Of a stretch of DNA of 51,421 nt, positions 37,178 through 46,121 are shown piece by piece. The translations under genes were made by a program, and so were the position numbers. Every line of letters begins with the position of its first letter. Positions within the stretch are counted from its first letter, which is position 1. The stretch comes from a virus. The stretch is taken from positions 1 through 51,421 of the IMG/VR virus record IMGVR_UViG_3300021598_000186; one strand, written 5' to 3'. The notes under the pieces are model-generated. The model had not been told where the DNA came from, ran no database searches, and saw only the letters and a program-made list of their open reading frames with translations.

Positions 37178-38031
37178 AAAAAGGAATAGTTATTTTCGCT
37201 CATAACAGCCGAAAGGTTGATTATAGTCTTATGTCTATAATCGCTGGCGGCCTAGCGAAAAAGCATCTTCAGATGCCAGTCTCTTTGATAACTGATCAAT
37301 CTACTATGGATTGGATGAGTACTAGCAGTGCTATAAAAGATGCCGAATCTGTTTTTGATCAAATTATTATAACCGAACGTCCTTACTCAGAAAATTATAG
37401 AACATTAAGTGATGGTAATCTTATAGACAATGTTCCTTTTATTAACAACAATAGATTTTCAGTTTGGGATTTAACTCCTTACGATAGAACATTATTAATT
37501 GACAGTGATTTTTTAATTTTTTCAGACAGATTAAAATCTCATATTGATTCTGATATTGATCTAATGATTGGAGAATCTATGATCGATCTAGGCGGAAATC
37601 GAGTAGGCACTTTAGACAAGTATGTTTCAGACACTGGCCCTAATTTATATTGGGCAACTAATGTAGTTTTTACAAAAAATGAAAATACAAAAATATTTTT
37701 TAATTTGGTAGACTACATAAAAGAAAATTATTCTTATTATTGTGATCTTTTTAGATTTTATCCTAGACCTTATAGGAACGATATTTCATTTAGCGTTGCT
37801 AAACATATACTAGACGGATATAACAAATCTCAAGAACAAAGTTTACCGTCAATACCCACAACTACAGATAAAGATCTATTAGTGGATATAGATGCCAACG
37901 GAAAATTAATTTTTTTAATTAATCAAGGTAATGACGATTACGTTGCAATCTCTATCAAGAATCAAGATGTTCATGTTATGAACAAACAGAGTTTGATAAG
38001 GAACAGTGAAGTTTTGCTTAAATTAATATGA
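37174..38031 (+). CDS. Glycosyltransferase-like protein 1 (DSD motif)
   Basis: This 285-residue protein opens with a Rossmann-like strand (GIVIFAHN, 4-11). At 101-115 it has TPYDRTLLIDSDFLI, the form of the metal- and nucleotide-sugar-binding DxD motif (Asp110, Asp112) in GT-A fold glycosyltransferases. GGNRVGTLDKYV and TGPNLYWATNVVF follow, typical of the acceptor side of such enzymes. It probably transfers a sugar from a nucleotide sugar; donor and acceptor are unknown. Start and stop both overlap the neighbours by 4 bases (ATGA). No membrane segment or signal peptide is seen, so it should act in the cytoplasm. Confidence 0.62.
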   Translation: MKKGIVIFAHNSRKVDYSLMSIIAGGLAKKHLQMPVSLITDQSTMDWMSTSSAIKDAESVFDQIIITERPYSENYRTLSDGNLIDNVPFINNNRFSVWDLTPYDRTLLIDSDFLIFSDRLKSHIDSDIDLMIGESMIDLGGNRVGTLDKYVSDTGPNLYWATNVVFTKNENTKIFFNLVDYIKENYSYYCDLFRFYPRPYRNDISFSVAKHILDGYNKSQEQSLPSIPTTTDKDLLVDIDANGKLIFLINQGNDDYVAISIKNQDVHVMNKQSLIRNSEVLLKLI

Positions 38032-38855
38032 AATTTGGATATTTACTAATCACCTCAAAAAACGAATCTGTTAACTATAACAAACTAGCCTATGCGTTAG
38101 CGTTGAGTATAAAAAACACACAGAAAGAAGGGTATGACCAAGTCTGCTTAGTTACAGACGATTTGTTGTCAGCAAAAAATTTTACATCTTCGTGGGTGTT
38201 TGATCAAATAATAGAACATCCGGGACACACTGGTTGGTCTGGCAGAAGTTATATGGACCAATTGAGTCCTTTTGATTACACAGTCTGTTTAGATGTTGAC
38301 ATGTTATTTTTAAATGATTGCAGTCATTGGGCACAATACTTTATTGAAAATACAGATTTGTTTATCACAGACAGAGCGTTTACCTATAGAGGCGAGCCTG
38401 TAACTTCCGATTATTATAGAAAGACATTTACGGCTAATAACTTGCCAAACCTATATAGTTATTATACATTCTTCAAACGAGATTCAGATCAAGTAAAAGA
38501 ATTTTTTACCTTGCAAAGAGAAATTTATAATAATCCTACAGAATTTTCTAATGTCTTTCTCAACGAATTCAAACCTAAAATAATTGGAACAGATGAAGCG
38601 TTTGCTTTGTCTGCAAAATTGTTAGAACTAGAATTTCCTAAATTAGAATTTCCTAACGTAGTACACATGAAAGGTCAAGTACAAAACTGGCCTTGGCCCG
38701 CTGACGAATGGACCAATCATGTGGGATTTTATTTTAACAAAACTGGATTAAAAATAGGAAATTTTCAACAGAAAGATCTTATACATTATGTTAATAAAGA
38801 TATTATCCTGGATGAAATAATCAGTATACTTGAGGAAACAGCATGGAAGAAGTAA
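38028..38855 (+). CDS. Glycosyltransferase-like protein 2 (DVD motif)
   Basis: This 275-residue protein is similar in plan to the gene before it: an N-terminal strand (FGYLLITSKN) and a DxD motif in SPFDYTVCLDVDMLFLND (80-97; Asp89, Asp91). C-terminal motifs include GTDEAFALSAKLLEL and VVHMKGQVQNWPWP (about 213-226), where the His-Met-Lys-Gly resembles the metal-binding His found late in GT8-type enzymes. The two neighbours look like distant paralogues, with weak identity outside the motif. The 3' end overlaps the next gene by 13 bases. Confidence 0.62.
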   Translation: MKFGYLLITSKNESVNYNKLAYALALSIKNTQKEGYDQVCLVTDDLLSAKNFTSSWVFDQIIEHPGHTGWSGRSYMDQLSPFDYTVCLDVDMLFLNDCSHWAQYFIENTDLFITDRAFTYRGEPVTSDYYRKTFTANNLPNLYSYYTFFKRDSDQVKEFFTLQREIYNNPTEFSNVFLNEFKPKIIGTDEAFALSAKLLELEFPKLEFPNVVHMKGQVQNWPWPADEWTNHVGFYFNKTGLKIGNFQQKDLIHYVNKDIILDEIISILEETAWKK

Positions 38856-39430
38856 TTGACTTCGATCAATGGTATCAAACTCATAATATAGAAATTGAGT
38901 ACTGGGCAGTTTATGATCCTGAAACGGGTAAAGTAAAAGGAATATATCCTAACCAATCTGCAGATTCCTTCGAACATAAAATTAAAGTAGATCAAGAAAC
39001 AGGAGAAGCCATAGGTTCTGGAAAAATATCATTGGCTAATTGTTATATTGATTTTGAATCAGATACTCTTGAAATAATAGAAATTAAATCGTTGATTAAA
39101 ATTGACGATGTTCTACACAGAATAATAGACAGTCGCTGGGCCGATTCAAAAGATCCCGACCTAACAATCAGTGTCAAAGATAATAATTTAATTTTTTCTT
39201 TGTCAGACAAAGTAAAATCAAAAAAAAGGATTCATTATAACGGTGATACTATAATGGATTTTTACATCACTGAATACAACGATCCTAATATACTTTTTGA
39301 AAAATTTTCAATACAATTAAATCAGTTAATTGACGAGGAAAAAAGTTTTCAAATTAAATTGCCTCAAAAATTTAGTGTGTATACACGTCGCATTTTTAAA
39401 AAATATATTCTTATAAATGAAAACAATTGA
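38843..39430 (+). CDS. Unknown protein inside the glycosyltransferase cassette
   Basis: This 195-residue, mainly beta-type protein has no motif I recognise. The N-terminal part (EYWAVYDPETGKVKGIYPNQ, 19-38) looks like a small beta domain that could bind a ligand or act as a tail-protein-like module. LHRIIDSRWADSKDPDL lies at about 91-107. It overlaps both neighbours (13 and 14 bases), so it is made together with the glycosyltransferases. It could be an acceptor, an adaptor or a subunit. No signal peptide, membrane helix or Cys cluster is seen. Confidence 0.5.
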   Translation: MEEVIDFDQWYQTHNIEIEYWAVYDPETGKVKGIYPNQSADSFEHKIKVDQETGEAIGSGKISLANCYIDFESDTLEIIEIKSLIKIDDVLHRIIDSRWADSKDPDLTISVKDNNLIFSLSDKVKSKKRIHYNGDTIMDFYITEYNDPNILFEKFSIQLNQLIDEEKSFQIKLPQKFSVYTRRIFKKYILINENN

Positions 39431-40334
39431 ATTTGATGTAATCTTTTTAAGTTATGACGAGCCTAATGCAGATCTGCATTATGCTGATTTATGCAGTAAG
39501 GTACCTTGGGCTAAACGTGTACACGGTGTTAAAGGTTCCGACCATGCTCACAAAGCCGCAGCAAATTTATCAGATACTGATTGGTTTATCACTGTGGATG
39601 CTGATAATATTGTAGATCCTAAATTTTTTAATATTGATCTAGATATGAGTGATCCTAAGATACAGGTCTATGGATGGTGCGGTCGTAATGTGATCAACGG
39701 ATTGCGTTACGGAAACGGCGGATTAAAAATTTGGAAGAAAGATTTTGTGCTTAACATGAAAACGCACGAAAACTCAGATAGTGATCGCGGACAAGTAGAT
39801 TTTTGTTGGGAAGATGGATATCGTAACTTTCCTTTAAGTTTCAGCGACAGTATCATTACAGGTTCTCCATTTCAGGCTTGGAGAGCAGGATTTCGAGAAG
39901 GTGTTAAAATGACCTTACTTGATGGTGTTAAAGTTCCTGCACAAGAAATACAACAGAGAATATGGTGGCATAATATCCATAGACTGCGCATGTGGTCTAC
40001 AGTTGGTAGCCATGAAGAAAATGGAATCTATGCAGTATATGGTGCAAGATTAGGCACATGGATGGCTAACTGCACCGAATGGAATTATGTAGATGTAAGA
40101 GATTTTGAAATACTTAGAGGTATATGGCAGCAGTACGGAAAACCTTATGAAGAAGTTAACGAAGACGGCCTAGTTGACGAAATAAAAAATCTCGGAGAAA
40201 AAATAAAATACAATCTAGGATTAGATTGGCCTTGGCTAGATGCCCAACAGAGCAAATATACTTTGGATTTATATAATGAAACTATGAATCTAAACGATAC
40301 TTATTTCCGGATGCCGGTGCCTGCAGATGTATGA
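39417..40334 (+). CDS. Glycosyltransferase-like protein 3 (DAD motif)
   Basis: In this 305-residue protein the first 65 residues form the nucleotide-sugar-binding half of a GT-A fold: FDVIFLSYDEPNAD (6-19), WAKRVHGVKG (31-40) and the DxD motif in WFITVDADNIVDP (56-68; Asp61, Asp63). VINGLRYGNGGLKIWKKDF (about 92-110) follows, and then YAVYGARLGTWMANCTEWN near 220. The same blocks recur in the C-terminal domain of the next protein, so the two are paralogues. Paired SYDEPNAD-type proteins are familiar to me from marine T4-like phages. It is likely a cytoplasmic glycosyltransferase with unknown acceptor. The stop overlaps the next start by 8 bases. Confidence 0.6.
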   Translation: MKTIEFDVIFLSYDEPNADLHYADLCSKVPWAKRVHGVKGSDHAHKAAANLSDTDWFITVDADNIVDPKFFNIDLDMSDPKIQVYGWCGRNVINGLRYGNGGLKIWKKDFVLNMKTHENSDSDRGQVDFCWEDGYRNFPLSFSDSIITGSPFQAWRAGFREGVKMTLLDGVKVPAQEIQQRIWWHNIHRLRMWSTVGSHEENGIYAVYGARLGTWMANCTEWNYVDVRDFEILRGIWQQYGKPYEEVNEDGLVDEIKNLGEKIKYNLGLDWPWLDAQQSKYTLDLYNETMNLNDTYFRMPVPADV

Positions 40335-42315
40335 TATTTTTTACGTTTCAAAAACAAAAGGCAATGATGATGACTGGGCAACATTTAAGTCAGAATATCC
40401 TATTGCACAACGTTTAACAAATGTAACATCCTACGAACAAATTAAGTCAAAAGCATTTACAAAAATGTTTTGGGTAGTTTGGGATGATCTTAATTTACTA
40501 AAAACATTTAATTTAAATAATTATAGAGCAACAAAATGGGACGATATGTATGTTCACGTTTTTAAAAACGGAGAACATCATGACGGAGTTTGTTTATTTC
40601 CTAAATCATTAAATGTTTCTCAAAAAGAATTTCATCATAGATTTTTTACAGCAAAAAAAGAAATAGAGATTAACGCTAGTACTCCAAAGAAATATAATAT
40701 CTATACTCCGCAATCATATGATGAGTATAAGTCTATAGAAGATGAAATGTTCTGGTGTATATGGCCAGAGGTTGAAGTTACAGACGAATCTATTTTTGAT
40801 TTATATTTCAGCCATCATAACACATATGATCGCAGAGAAAATCATATTTTTAAAAACACATGTAACGAAGTTGATTCGTATATGAGTGGCATCGTGCTTT
40901 GTAGCAGGTATAAGCGAATTTCATCTCGAGAGTTTGAAAAACAATATCTTGTTGATAAAAAAGAATACGATGTAACTGCCAGCAAATTTAGATACCCTAG
41001 GCATGTTATACATAGTTATGAACAATACTTAGAAATTTTAAACAACGAAAGCCAAAGTATGTTTTGGGGTATATGGCCAGAGATTGAAATAATTGACACA
41101 ACAATACTTGATTTTTACTTTGATCCTAACAATAAAGAATATGATGCTGACAGACATCAAAATCATATGTTTAAAAATTTATGTAATAATGAAGAGTCTT
41201 ATCTTAACGGACTTGTTTTATTTTCTAAAGAGAAAACTATATCGAAAAAAGAATTTTCTCGCAGATATCTAATCGAGAAAAAAGAACATAACAAGGTTGT
41301 TAGTCGTTATAGATATCCTAGATATGTTATGCATAGTTATGAGCAGTACTTAGAAATTTTAAACAATGAAAGTCAAAAAATGTTCTGGGGTATATGGCCA
41401 GAAGTTGAAATTATAGATCAATCTATTTTTGGTTTATATTTTGATCCCAGAGACTGGAAAGAACAATACGACACCAGCGAAAATAACACATTTAAACATA
41501 GTTTCAATGATAAGATAATATCAATGAATAGTCCAGTATTATTTTCTAAACAGAGTCCTATAGGAAAACGAGAATTTTCTCATAGATTCTTAACCAATAA
41601 AAAAGAAAATGATAAAGTTATCTCCAAGCATAAATTATATGATGTAGTTTTTATAAGTTATAATGAACCGAATGCAGATGAAAACTATCAAAAATTACTA
41701 GATAAATGTCCCAGGGCTAAGAGAGTACATGGTGTAAAAGGAATACATCGGGCTCATATTAAGGCAGCGGAATTGTCAGAAACAGACATGTTATGGATAG
41801 TGGATGGTGATGCTATCATATCCAATGATTTCAATTTTGATCTAGTATATTTTAGTTACAGTTATGATGTAGATTGCGTTCACGTATGGAGTAGTCGGAA
41901 CCCTATTAACGGTTTAGAATACGGATATGGCGGAGTAAAATTGCTTCCAAGATTATTAACATTGAATATGGACTTAAATACTGCCGACATGACTACATCT
42001 ATATCTAAAAAATTCAAATCGATGAATGTTGTATCTAATATCACTGTCTTTAATACTGATCCTTTTAACACATGGAAATCGGCATTTAGAGAATGCGCTA
42101 AGTTAGCCAGTAAGGTAATAGAAAGACAAGACAATGACGAAACAATTAAACGATTAGATACATGGTGTGAAGTTGCCGATGGGGATTACGGATATTATGC
42201 CATTGCAGGAGCATTAGCAGGTCGTGCATACGGAGAGCAGAATAAAGGTAACTTCGAAACACTTAAGAAGATAAACGATTTTGACTGGTTAAGAGAAAAA
42301 TTTAATGCAGGATAA
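40327..42315 (+). CDS. Four degenerate repeats fused to a glycosyltransferase domain
   Basis: This 662-residue protein has four repeats of about 100 residues (near 1-118, 119-221, 222-327 and 328-436). Each contains a MFWxxW block (at 47, 141, 245 and 352), then a GT-A-like domain (437-662) with VVFISYNEPNAD and IVDGDAIISNDF (Asp493, Asp495). Repeat 1 (YDIFYVSKT, AQRLTNV, MFWVVWDDLN, YVHVFKNG) aligns block by block with the C-terminal domain, so the repeats look like eroded glycosyltransferase cores. Their DxD is replaced by VWDD or IWPE. Only the last domain is likely catalytic. Repeats 3 and 4 are nearly identical over about 28 residues. It overlaps the next gene by 11 bases. Confidence 0.6.
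   Translation: MYDIFYVSKTKGNDDDWATFKSEYPIAQRLTNVTSYEQIKSKAFTKMFWVVWDDLNLLKTFNLNNYRATKWDDMYVHVFKNGEHHDGVCLFPKSLNVSQKEFHHRFFTAKKEIEINASTPKKYNIYTPQSYDEYKSIEDEMFWCIWPEVEVTDESIFDLYFSHHNTYDRRENHIFKNTCNEVDSYMSGIVLCSRYKRISSREFEKQYLVDKKEYDVTASKFRYPRHVIHSYEQYLEILNNESQSMFWGIWPEIEIIDTTILDFYFDPNNKEYDADRHQNHMFKNLCNNEESYLNGLVLFSKEKTISKKEFSRRYLIEKKEHNKVVSRYRYPRYVMHSYEQYLEILNNESQKMFWGIWPEVEIIDQSIFGLYFDPRDWKEQYDTSENNTFKHSFNDKIISMNSPVLFSKQSPIGKREFSHRFLTNKKENDKVISKHKLYDVVFISYNEPNADENYQKLLDKCPRAKRVHGVKGIHRAHIKAAELSETDMLWIVDGDAIISNDFNFDLVYFSYSYDVDCVHVWSSRNPINGLEYGYGGVKLLPRLLTLNMDLNTADMTTSISKKFKSMNVVSNITVFNTDPFNTWKSAFRECAKLASKVIERQDNDETIKRLDTWCEVADGDYGYYAIAGALAGRAYGEQNKGNFETLKKINDFDWLREKFNAG
41011..41416 (+). repeat. 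Recent internal duplication in the repeat glycosyltransferase gene
   Basis: The block 41011-41095 recurs at 41332-41416, shifted by 321 bases (107 codons). Most differences are silent third-position changes. It encodes the HSYEQYLEILNNESQ plus MFWGIWPE segment in repeats 3 and 4. The close nucleotide match points to recent duplication or ongoing conversion between repeats. Confidence 0.7.
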
Positions 42316-43675
42316 AGCTAGAATACAAAAATTTATTCCTATTATGAATGAAGTTTCGCCGACTTTTTGTTTAGCGAAATGGCATCATACTACGATTTAT
42401 TTACAGACAGGTGAAACTCATAGTTGTTATCACCCTCCACCACACCCAATTCCTCTTGAAGAGTTAATAATGAATCCCGGTGCATTACATAATACTACTC
42501 AAAAGAAAATGGAAAGGCTGGAAATGCTCAACGGAGAAAAACCCAGCGGTTGTAACTATTGTTGGAATATAGAAGCACTAGGCGAAGATTATATCAGCGA
42601 TCGAAAAGAAAGAAATGCCAGCATTTACAATCTCGAAAGATTTGATCAGATTAAAAACGGCGATTGGGATCAAAATATTAATCCTCAATATATAGAAATA
42701 AGTTTTGGTAACGAATGTAATTTCAAGTGCGGGTATTGTCACCCTAAACATTCAAGCAGTTATTACAAAGAAATAAAAGATCACGGTCCTTATACTATGG
42801 TTAAAAATCATAGGAACGACATTGATTGGTTTAAAATTTATGAAGAAGAAAATAATCCGTATGTAGATGCCTGGTGGCGTTGGTGGCCCGAAGTACGTAA
42901 TACTCTGACAATTCTAAGAATAACAGGAGGCGAACCGTTACTGCAACAAAGTACTTGGCGCCTGTTAGAAGATCTGGAAAACAACCCGTCGCCTGATCTT
43001 GAACTTAATATTAACAGCAATTTTGGTGTAAAGCCTATACTTTTAGATAGACTTACTGAAAAGGTCAATAATTTAATAGAAAATAAAAAAATTAAAGATT
43101 TTAAAATTTTCACTAGTATGGATACTTGGGGTCCCCAAGCAGAGTATATTCGAACAGGATTAGACATTGAACTATGGGAAAGAAATCTCAATACCTACCT
43201 AACTAAAACCAATTTGCCCATAACATTCATGATTACCTTTAATATATTAACGGTTCCAAATTTTTCAACTTTATTAACTAAAATTTTAGAGTGGAGACAG
43301 AAATATAATCATGATAATCAAAACAAATGGCAACGTGTGAGATTCGATACTCCGTTTTTAAAAGAACCGTTGCAGTATGATATGAATATATTGCCTAAAG
43401 AAGAATTCATGCCCTATATGTACGATCATTTAAATTTTATCAAAGATAATTTAGATGATAAAAATAGGTTTAAATTTAGTGAATTAGAATATGAAAAATT
43501 TTTAAGGGTAGTGAAGTACATGGAAACTACCAACTATAGCAATGATAAATTAACTGAAGGAAGAAAAGATTTTTATAATTGGTTCAACGAGTACGATCGA
43601 AGACGAGGAACTAATTTTGAAGAAACCTTCCCTCAACTAAGAAATTTTTTAGAGATGTGTAAAAATTATGGATAA
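42305..43675 (+). CDS. Radical SAM protein with N-terminal twitch domain (1)
   Basis: This 456-residue protein has the radical SAM motif CNFKCGYC (Cys138, Cys142, Cys145), which holds the 4Fe-4S cluster that splits S-adenosylmethionine. The GGEP motif is at 208-211 (RITGGEPLLQQ). Before the core, Cys22, Cys41, Cys83 and Cys86 (PTFCLAKW, HSCYH, SGCNYCW) fit an N-terminal twitch-type auxiliary cluster, the reverse of the usual SPASM order. Such proteins modify peptides, proteins or sugars; the substrate is unknown. The stop and start overlap both neighbours. An alternative ATG lies at 42344. It is the first of four radical SAM genes in a row. Confidence 0.78.
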   Translation: MQDKARIQKFIPIMNEVSPTFCLAKWHHTTIYLQTGETHSCYHPPPHPIPLEELIMNPGALHNTTQKKMERLEMLNGEKPSGCNYCWNIEALGEDYISDRKERNASIYNLERFDQIKNGDWDQNINPQYIEISFGNECNFKCGYCHPKHSSSYYKEIKDHGPYTMVKNHRNDIDWFKIYEEENNPYVDAWWRWWPEVRNTLTILRITGGEPLLQQSTWRLLEDLENNPSPDLELNINSNFGVKPILLDRLTEKVNNLIENKKIKDFKIFTSMDTWGPQAEYIRTGLDIELWERNLNTYLTKTNLPITFMITFNILTVPNFSTLLTKILEWRQKYNHDNQNKWQRVRFDTPFLKEPLQYDMNILPKEEFMPYMYDHLNFIKDNLDDKNRFKFSELEYEKFLRVVKYMETTNYSNDKLTEGRKDFYNWFNEYDRRRGTNFEETFPQLRNFLEMCKNYG

Positions 43676-46121
43676 AGACAATTTTTGTTTACAGCCTTGG
43701 GTAGGAATTCATGCATGGCCAGACGGGTCAGTTTTCCCCTGCTGTATGTACGATTCAAGTAAACCCCTTGGAAACATTAATCAAGAACATATTGAAGATT
43801 TAGTTAATAACGATTCTTACAAGCAATTAAGACACCAGTTACTAAACAACGAACGTCCCGAGGGATGTAAGCGTTGTTATCAGTTAGAAGAATCGGGCAT
43901 TCAAACACTAAGACAATCAACCAGTGCTACGTTCAAGAAACATCTAATTCCTATTGTTGAATCAAAAAAAGATACAATGAGTGAAGTTAGGTATCTTGAT
44001 ATTAGATTTAGTAATATCTGCAATTTCAAATGCAGAACATGTGGCCCCGAATTAAGCAGTAAGTGGGGACCCGAGATTCCTCTTTTAAAAAATCAACCAG
44101 ATCCTGGAATTATTCAAATACCAAGAGAAAAGTTTTGGAATTATTACGAACAGGCTTTAGAAACTGCTGAAGAAATAGTTTTTGCTGGGGGTGAGGCATT
44201 GATGCAAGAAGAGCATTATGCTGCCTTAACAAAATTGATCGAGATGAAACGCTTCGATGTCAAGTTAATGTATACTACGAATCTTAGCACTTTGAAATAC
44301 AAACAGATAGATCTTTTTGAATTATGGAGTAAGTTTTATAGAGTTGAAGTGTATGCTAGTTTAGATGCATCGTGGGAGCGAGGAGAATACTTACGAAAAG
44401 GCACTGTATGGAAAAATATAGTTGAAAACAGGAAAAAATTAAAATTATTGCCCGGCGTAAAATTCCATATCACGCCTACTATAAGTCTTTATAATGTATG
44501 GCATTTTCCAGATTTCTATAAAGAGTGGGTGCTAGAAGAATTACTAGAACCTAAGAATATTAGATTGAATATACTAACACAGCCCCCTCGTCAACAGGCC
44601 AATGTGCTAGAAAATAAACATGTCATTATCGATAAATGGAACGAACTAATTACATGGACCAAGGCTGTAATGAAAAATACAGAAGCCAGTTCAGCAGTAG
44701 TAAGTCAGTTTGAAAGTGTGATAAATTTTTTAATGACTGAACCAGAAAATAAATTTAAATTAACAGAAAAATTTGGATACGTTAATCAATCAGTTGACAG
44801 CATTCGAAATGAAGATCTTTTTGAAACTTTCCCAGAACTTAGAGATCATTTAAAAATTCCATCGATGAGATCTAAAACGTTTTGTGTATTTCCTTTCTTT
44901 AATTTAAACAGCAATACAGATGGTAGTGTAAAACTTTGTTGTACTGTGCGAGATAATTCACACCTTAAAAAATCTGACGGTACTGAATTTAATTTAGGTC
45001 AGGATTCTATAGAAGAAATTTGGAATAACGAACATATGCAGAATGCTCGCTGGAAAATGCTAGTGGGTGAAGAAGTTTCTGACTGCCAAGTTTGTTATAG
45101 ACACGAAAAATTATCCGGTAGTAGCAGTAGAACTGAATCTAATAAAAAATATCAATCTGATATTAATGTTATAAAGTCAGTGAATGAATTTTTACACAAT
45201 TCAAAAGTATCTCTAGACAAATTAACTAGTTTAGAATTAAGATTGGGCAATACTTGTAATTTGGCCTGTAATTCATGTTGGGGCGGCAGTAGTAGTAAAG
45301 TCAATGAAGAACGGCAACGTATTTTAGATAAAGAGACGGAAAATAAAAAATATCAGGTAATGTGGGCCAGTGAACGAAATATTCCTGCTGATATTAATAA
45401 ATGGTTTAAAAATGAAACATACAAAGATACTATGGAGAAAGTATCGGGTAATCTTAAAAGAATATACCTTACAGGCGGCGAACCGACTTTGATCAAAGAA
45501 AATAGAACATTACTAAAAAATCTTATAGAATCTAACAATACAGATTGTTTTGTAAGTTTTACTACTAATGGTACAACAGCAGAAGGCGAACTGTTAGATT
45601 TAATGTCTCATTTCCCTAATAATGAGATACAGATCAGTATAGATGGTGTTGGGTATGAAGGAAATTATATTAGACATCCTTTAAATTGGCAAGAATTTGA
45701 TAATAACTTTACTGCTATTGCAGCCCTGCCAAATATCAAGATTGTTGTTTATTCTGTGATCAGTGCTTACAATTTATTTTCTTTACCAGACATATGGCGT
45801 TATCTCGATAACAAAGCAGAATATCGCCCTGTAGGTTGGTATCCTATTTTCTTAGATAATCCAAACTTTATGCGCACTACGATATGGAGTAGTGAAATGA
45901 GATCAGATGCTGTGATTAAAATGCAAGAAGCAGAGGGACAACTAAAACATCTAAATAGATATGTAGGTCAAGAAGTGTTCCAAAAAATTTACGAATACTA
46001 TTACAGTGAAGAATACCAAAAAGATAAGATCAGTGAGTTTTTAGAATTTAATAGACTGCTGGACAAACATAGAGGCACGAATTTCGAGTCTACATTTTTT
46101 GAGATATCATGCCGAATCTAA
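43668..46121 (+). CDS. Tandem double radical SAM protein with two twitch domains
   Basis: This 817-residue protein contains two complete twitch plus radical SAM units. Unit 1 has Cys7, Cys25, Cys26, Cys67 and Cys70, then CNFKCRTC (118-125) and GGEA (174-177). Unit 2 has Cys406, Cys424, Cys425, Cys473 and Cys476, then CNLACNSC (530-537) and GGEP (603-606). Both halves start with an NFCLQPW- or TFCVFPF-type phrase. All cluster cysteines are kept, so both centres may be active, with up to four or more iron-sulfur clusters in one chain. It may do two linked steps or act on two sites of one substrate. The gene overlaps its neighbours by 8 and 13 bases. I see no sign that it is two genes with a lost stop. 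Confidence 0.8.
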   Translation: MDKDNFCLQPWVGIHAWPDGSVFPCCMYDSSKPLGNINQEHIEDLVNNDSYKQLRHQLLNNERPEGCKRCYQLEESGIQTLRQSTSATFKKHLIPIVESKKDTMSEVRYLDIRFSNICNFKCRTCGPELSSKWGPEIPLLKNQPDPGIIQIPREKFWNYYEQALETAEEIVFAGGEALMQEEHYAALTKLIEMKRFDVKLMYTTNLSTLKYKQIDLFELWSKFYRVEVYASLDASWERGEYLRKGTVWKNIVENRKKLKLLPGVKFHITPTISLYNVWHFPDFYKEWVLEELLEPKNIRLNILTQPPRQQANVLENKHVIIDKWNELITWTKAVMKNTEASSAVVSQFESVINFLMTEPENKFKLTEKFGYVNQSVDSIRNEDLFETFPELRDHLKIPSMRSKTFCVFPFFNLNSNTDGSVKLCCTVRDNSHLKKSDGTEFNLGQDSIEEIWNNEHMQNARWKMLVGEEVSDCQVCYRHEKLSGSSSRTESNKKYQSDINVIKSVNEFLHNSKVSLDKLTSLELRLGNTCNLACNSCWGGSSSKVNEERQRILDKETENKKYQVMWASERNIPADINKWFKNETYKDTMEKVSGNLKRIYLTGGEPTLIKENRTLLKNLIESNNTDCFVSFTTNGTTAEGELLDLMSHFPNNEIQISIDGVGYEGNYIRHPLNWQEFDNNFTAIAALPNIKIVVYSVISAYNLFSLPDIWRYLDNKAEYRPVGWYPIFLDNPNFMRTTIWSSEMRSDAVIKMQEAEGQLKHLNRYVGQEVFQKIYEYYYSEEYQKDKISEFLEFNRLLDKHRGTNFESTFFEISCRI

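Noticed and set aside
39405-39418. TATAAATG near the start of glycosyltransferase 3 as a late promoter
   Set aside because: It deviates at the last base and overlaps coding sequence and the start codon; coupling by overlap explains expression better.
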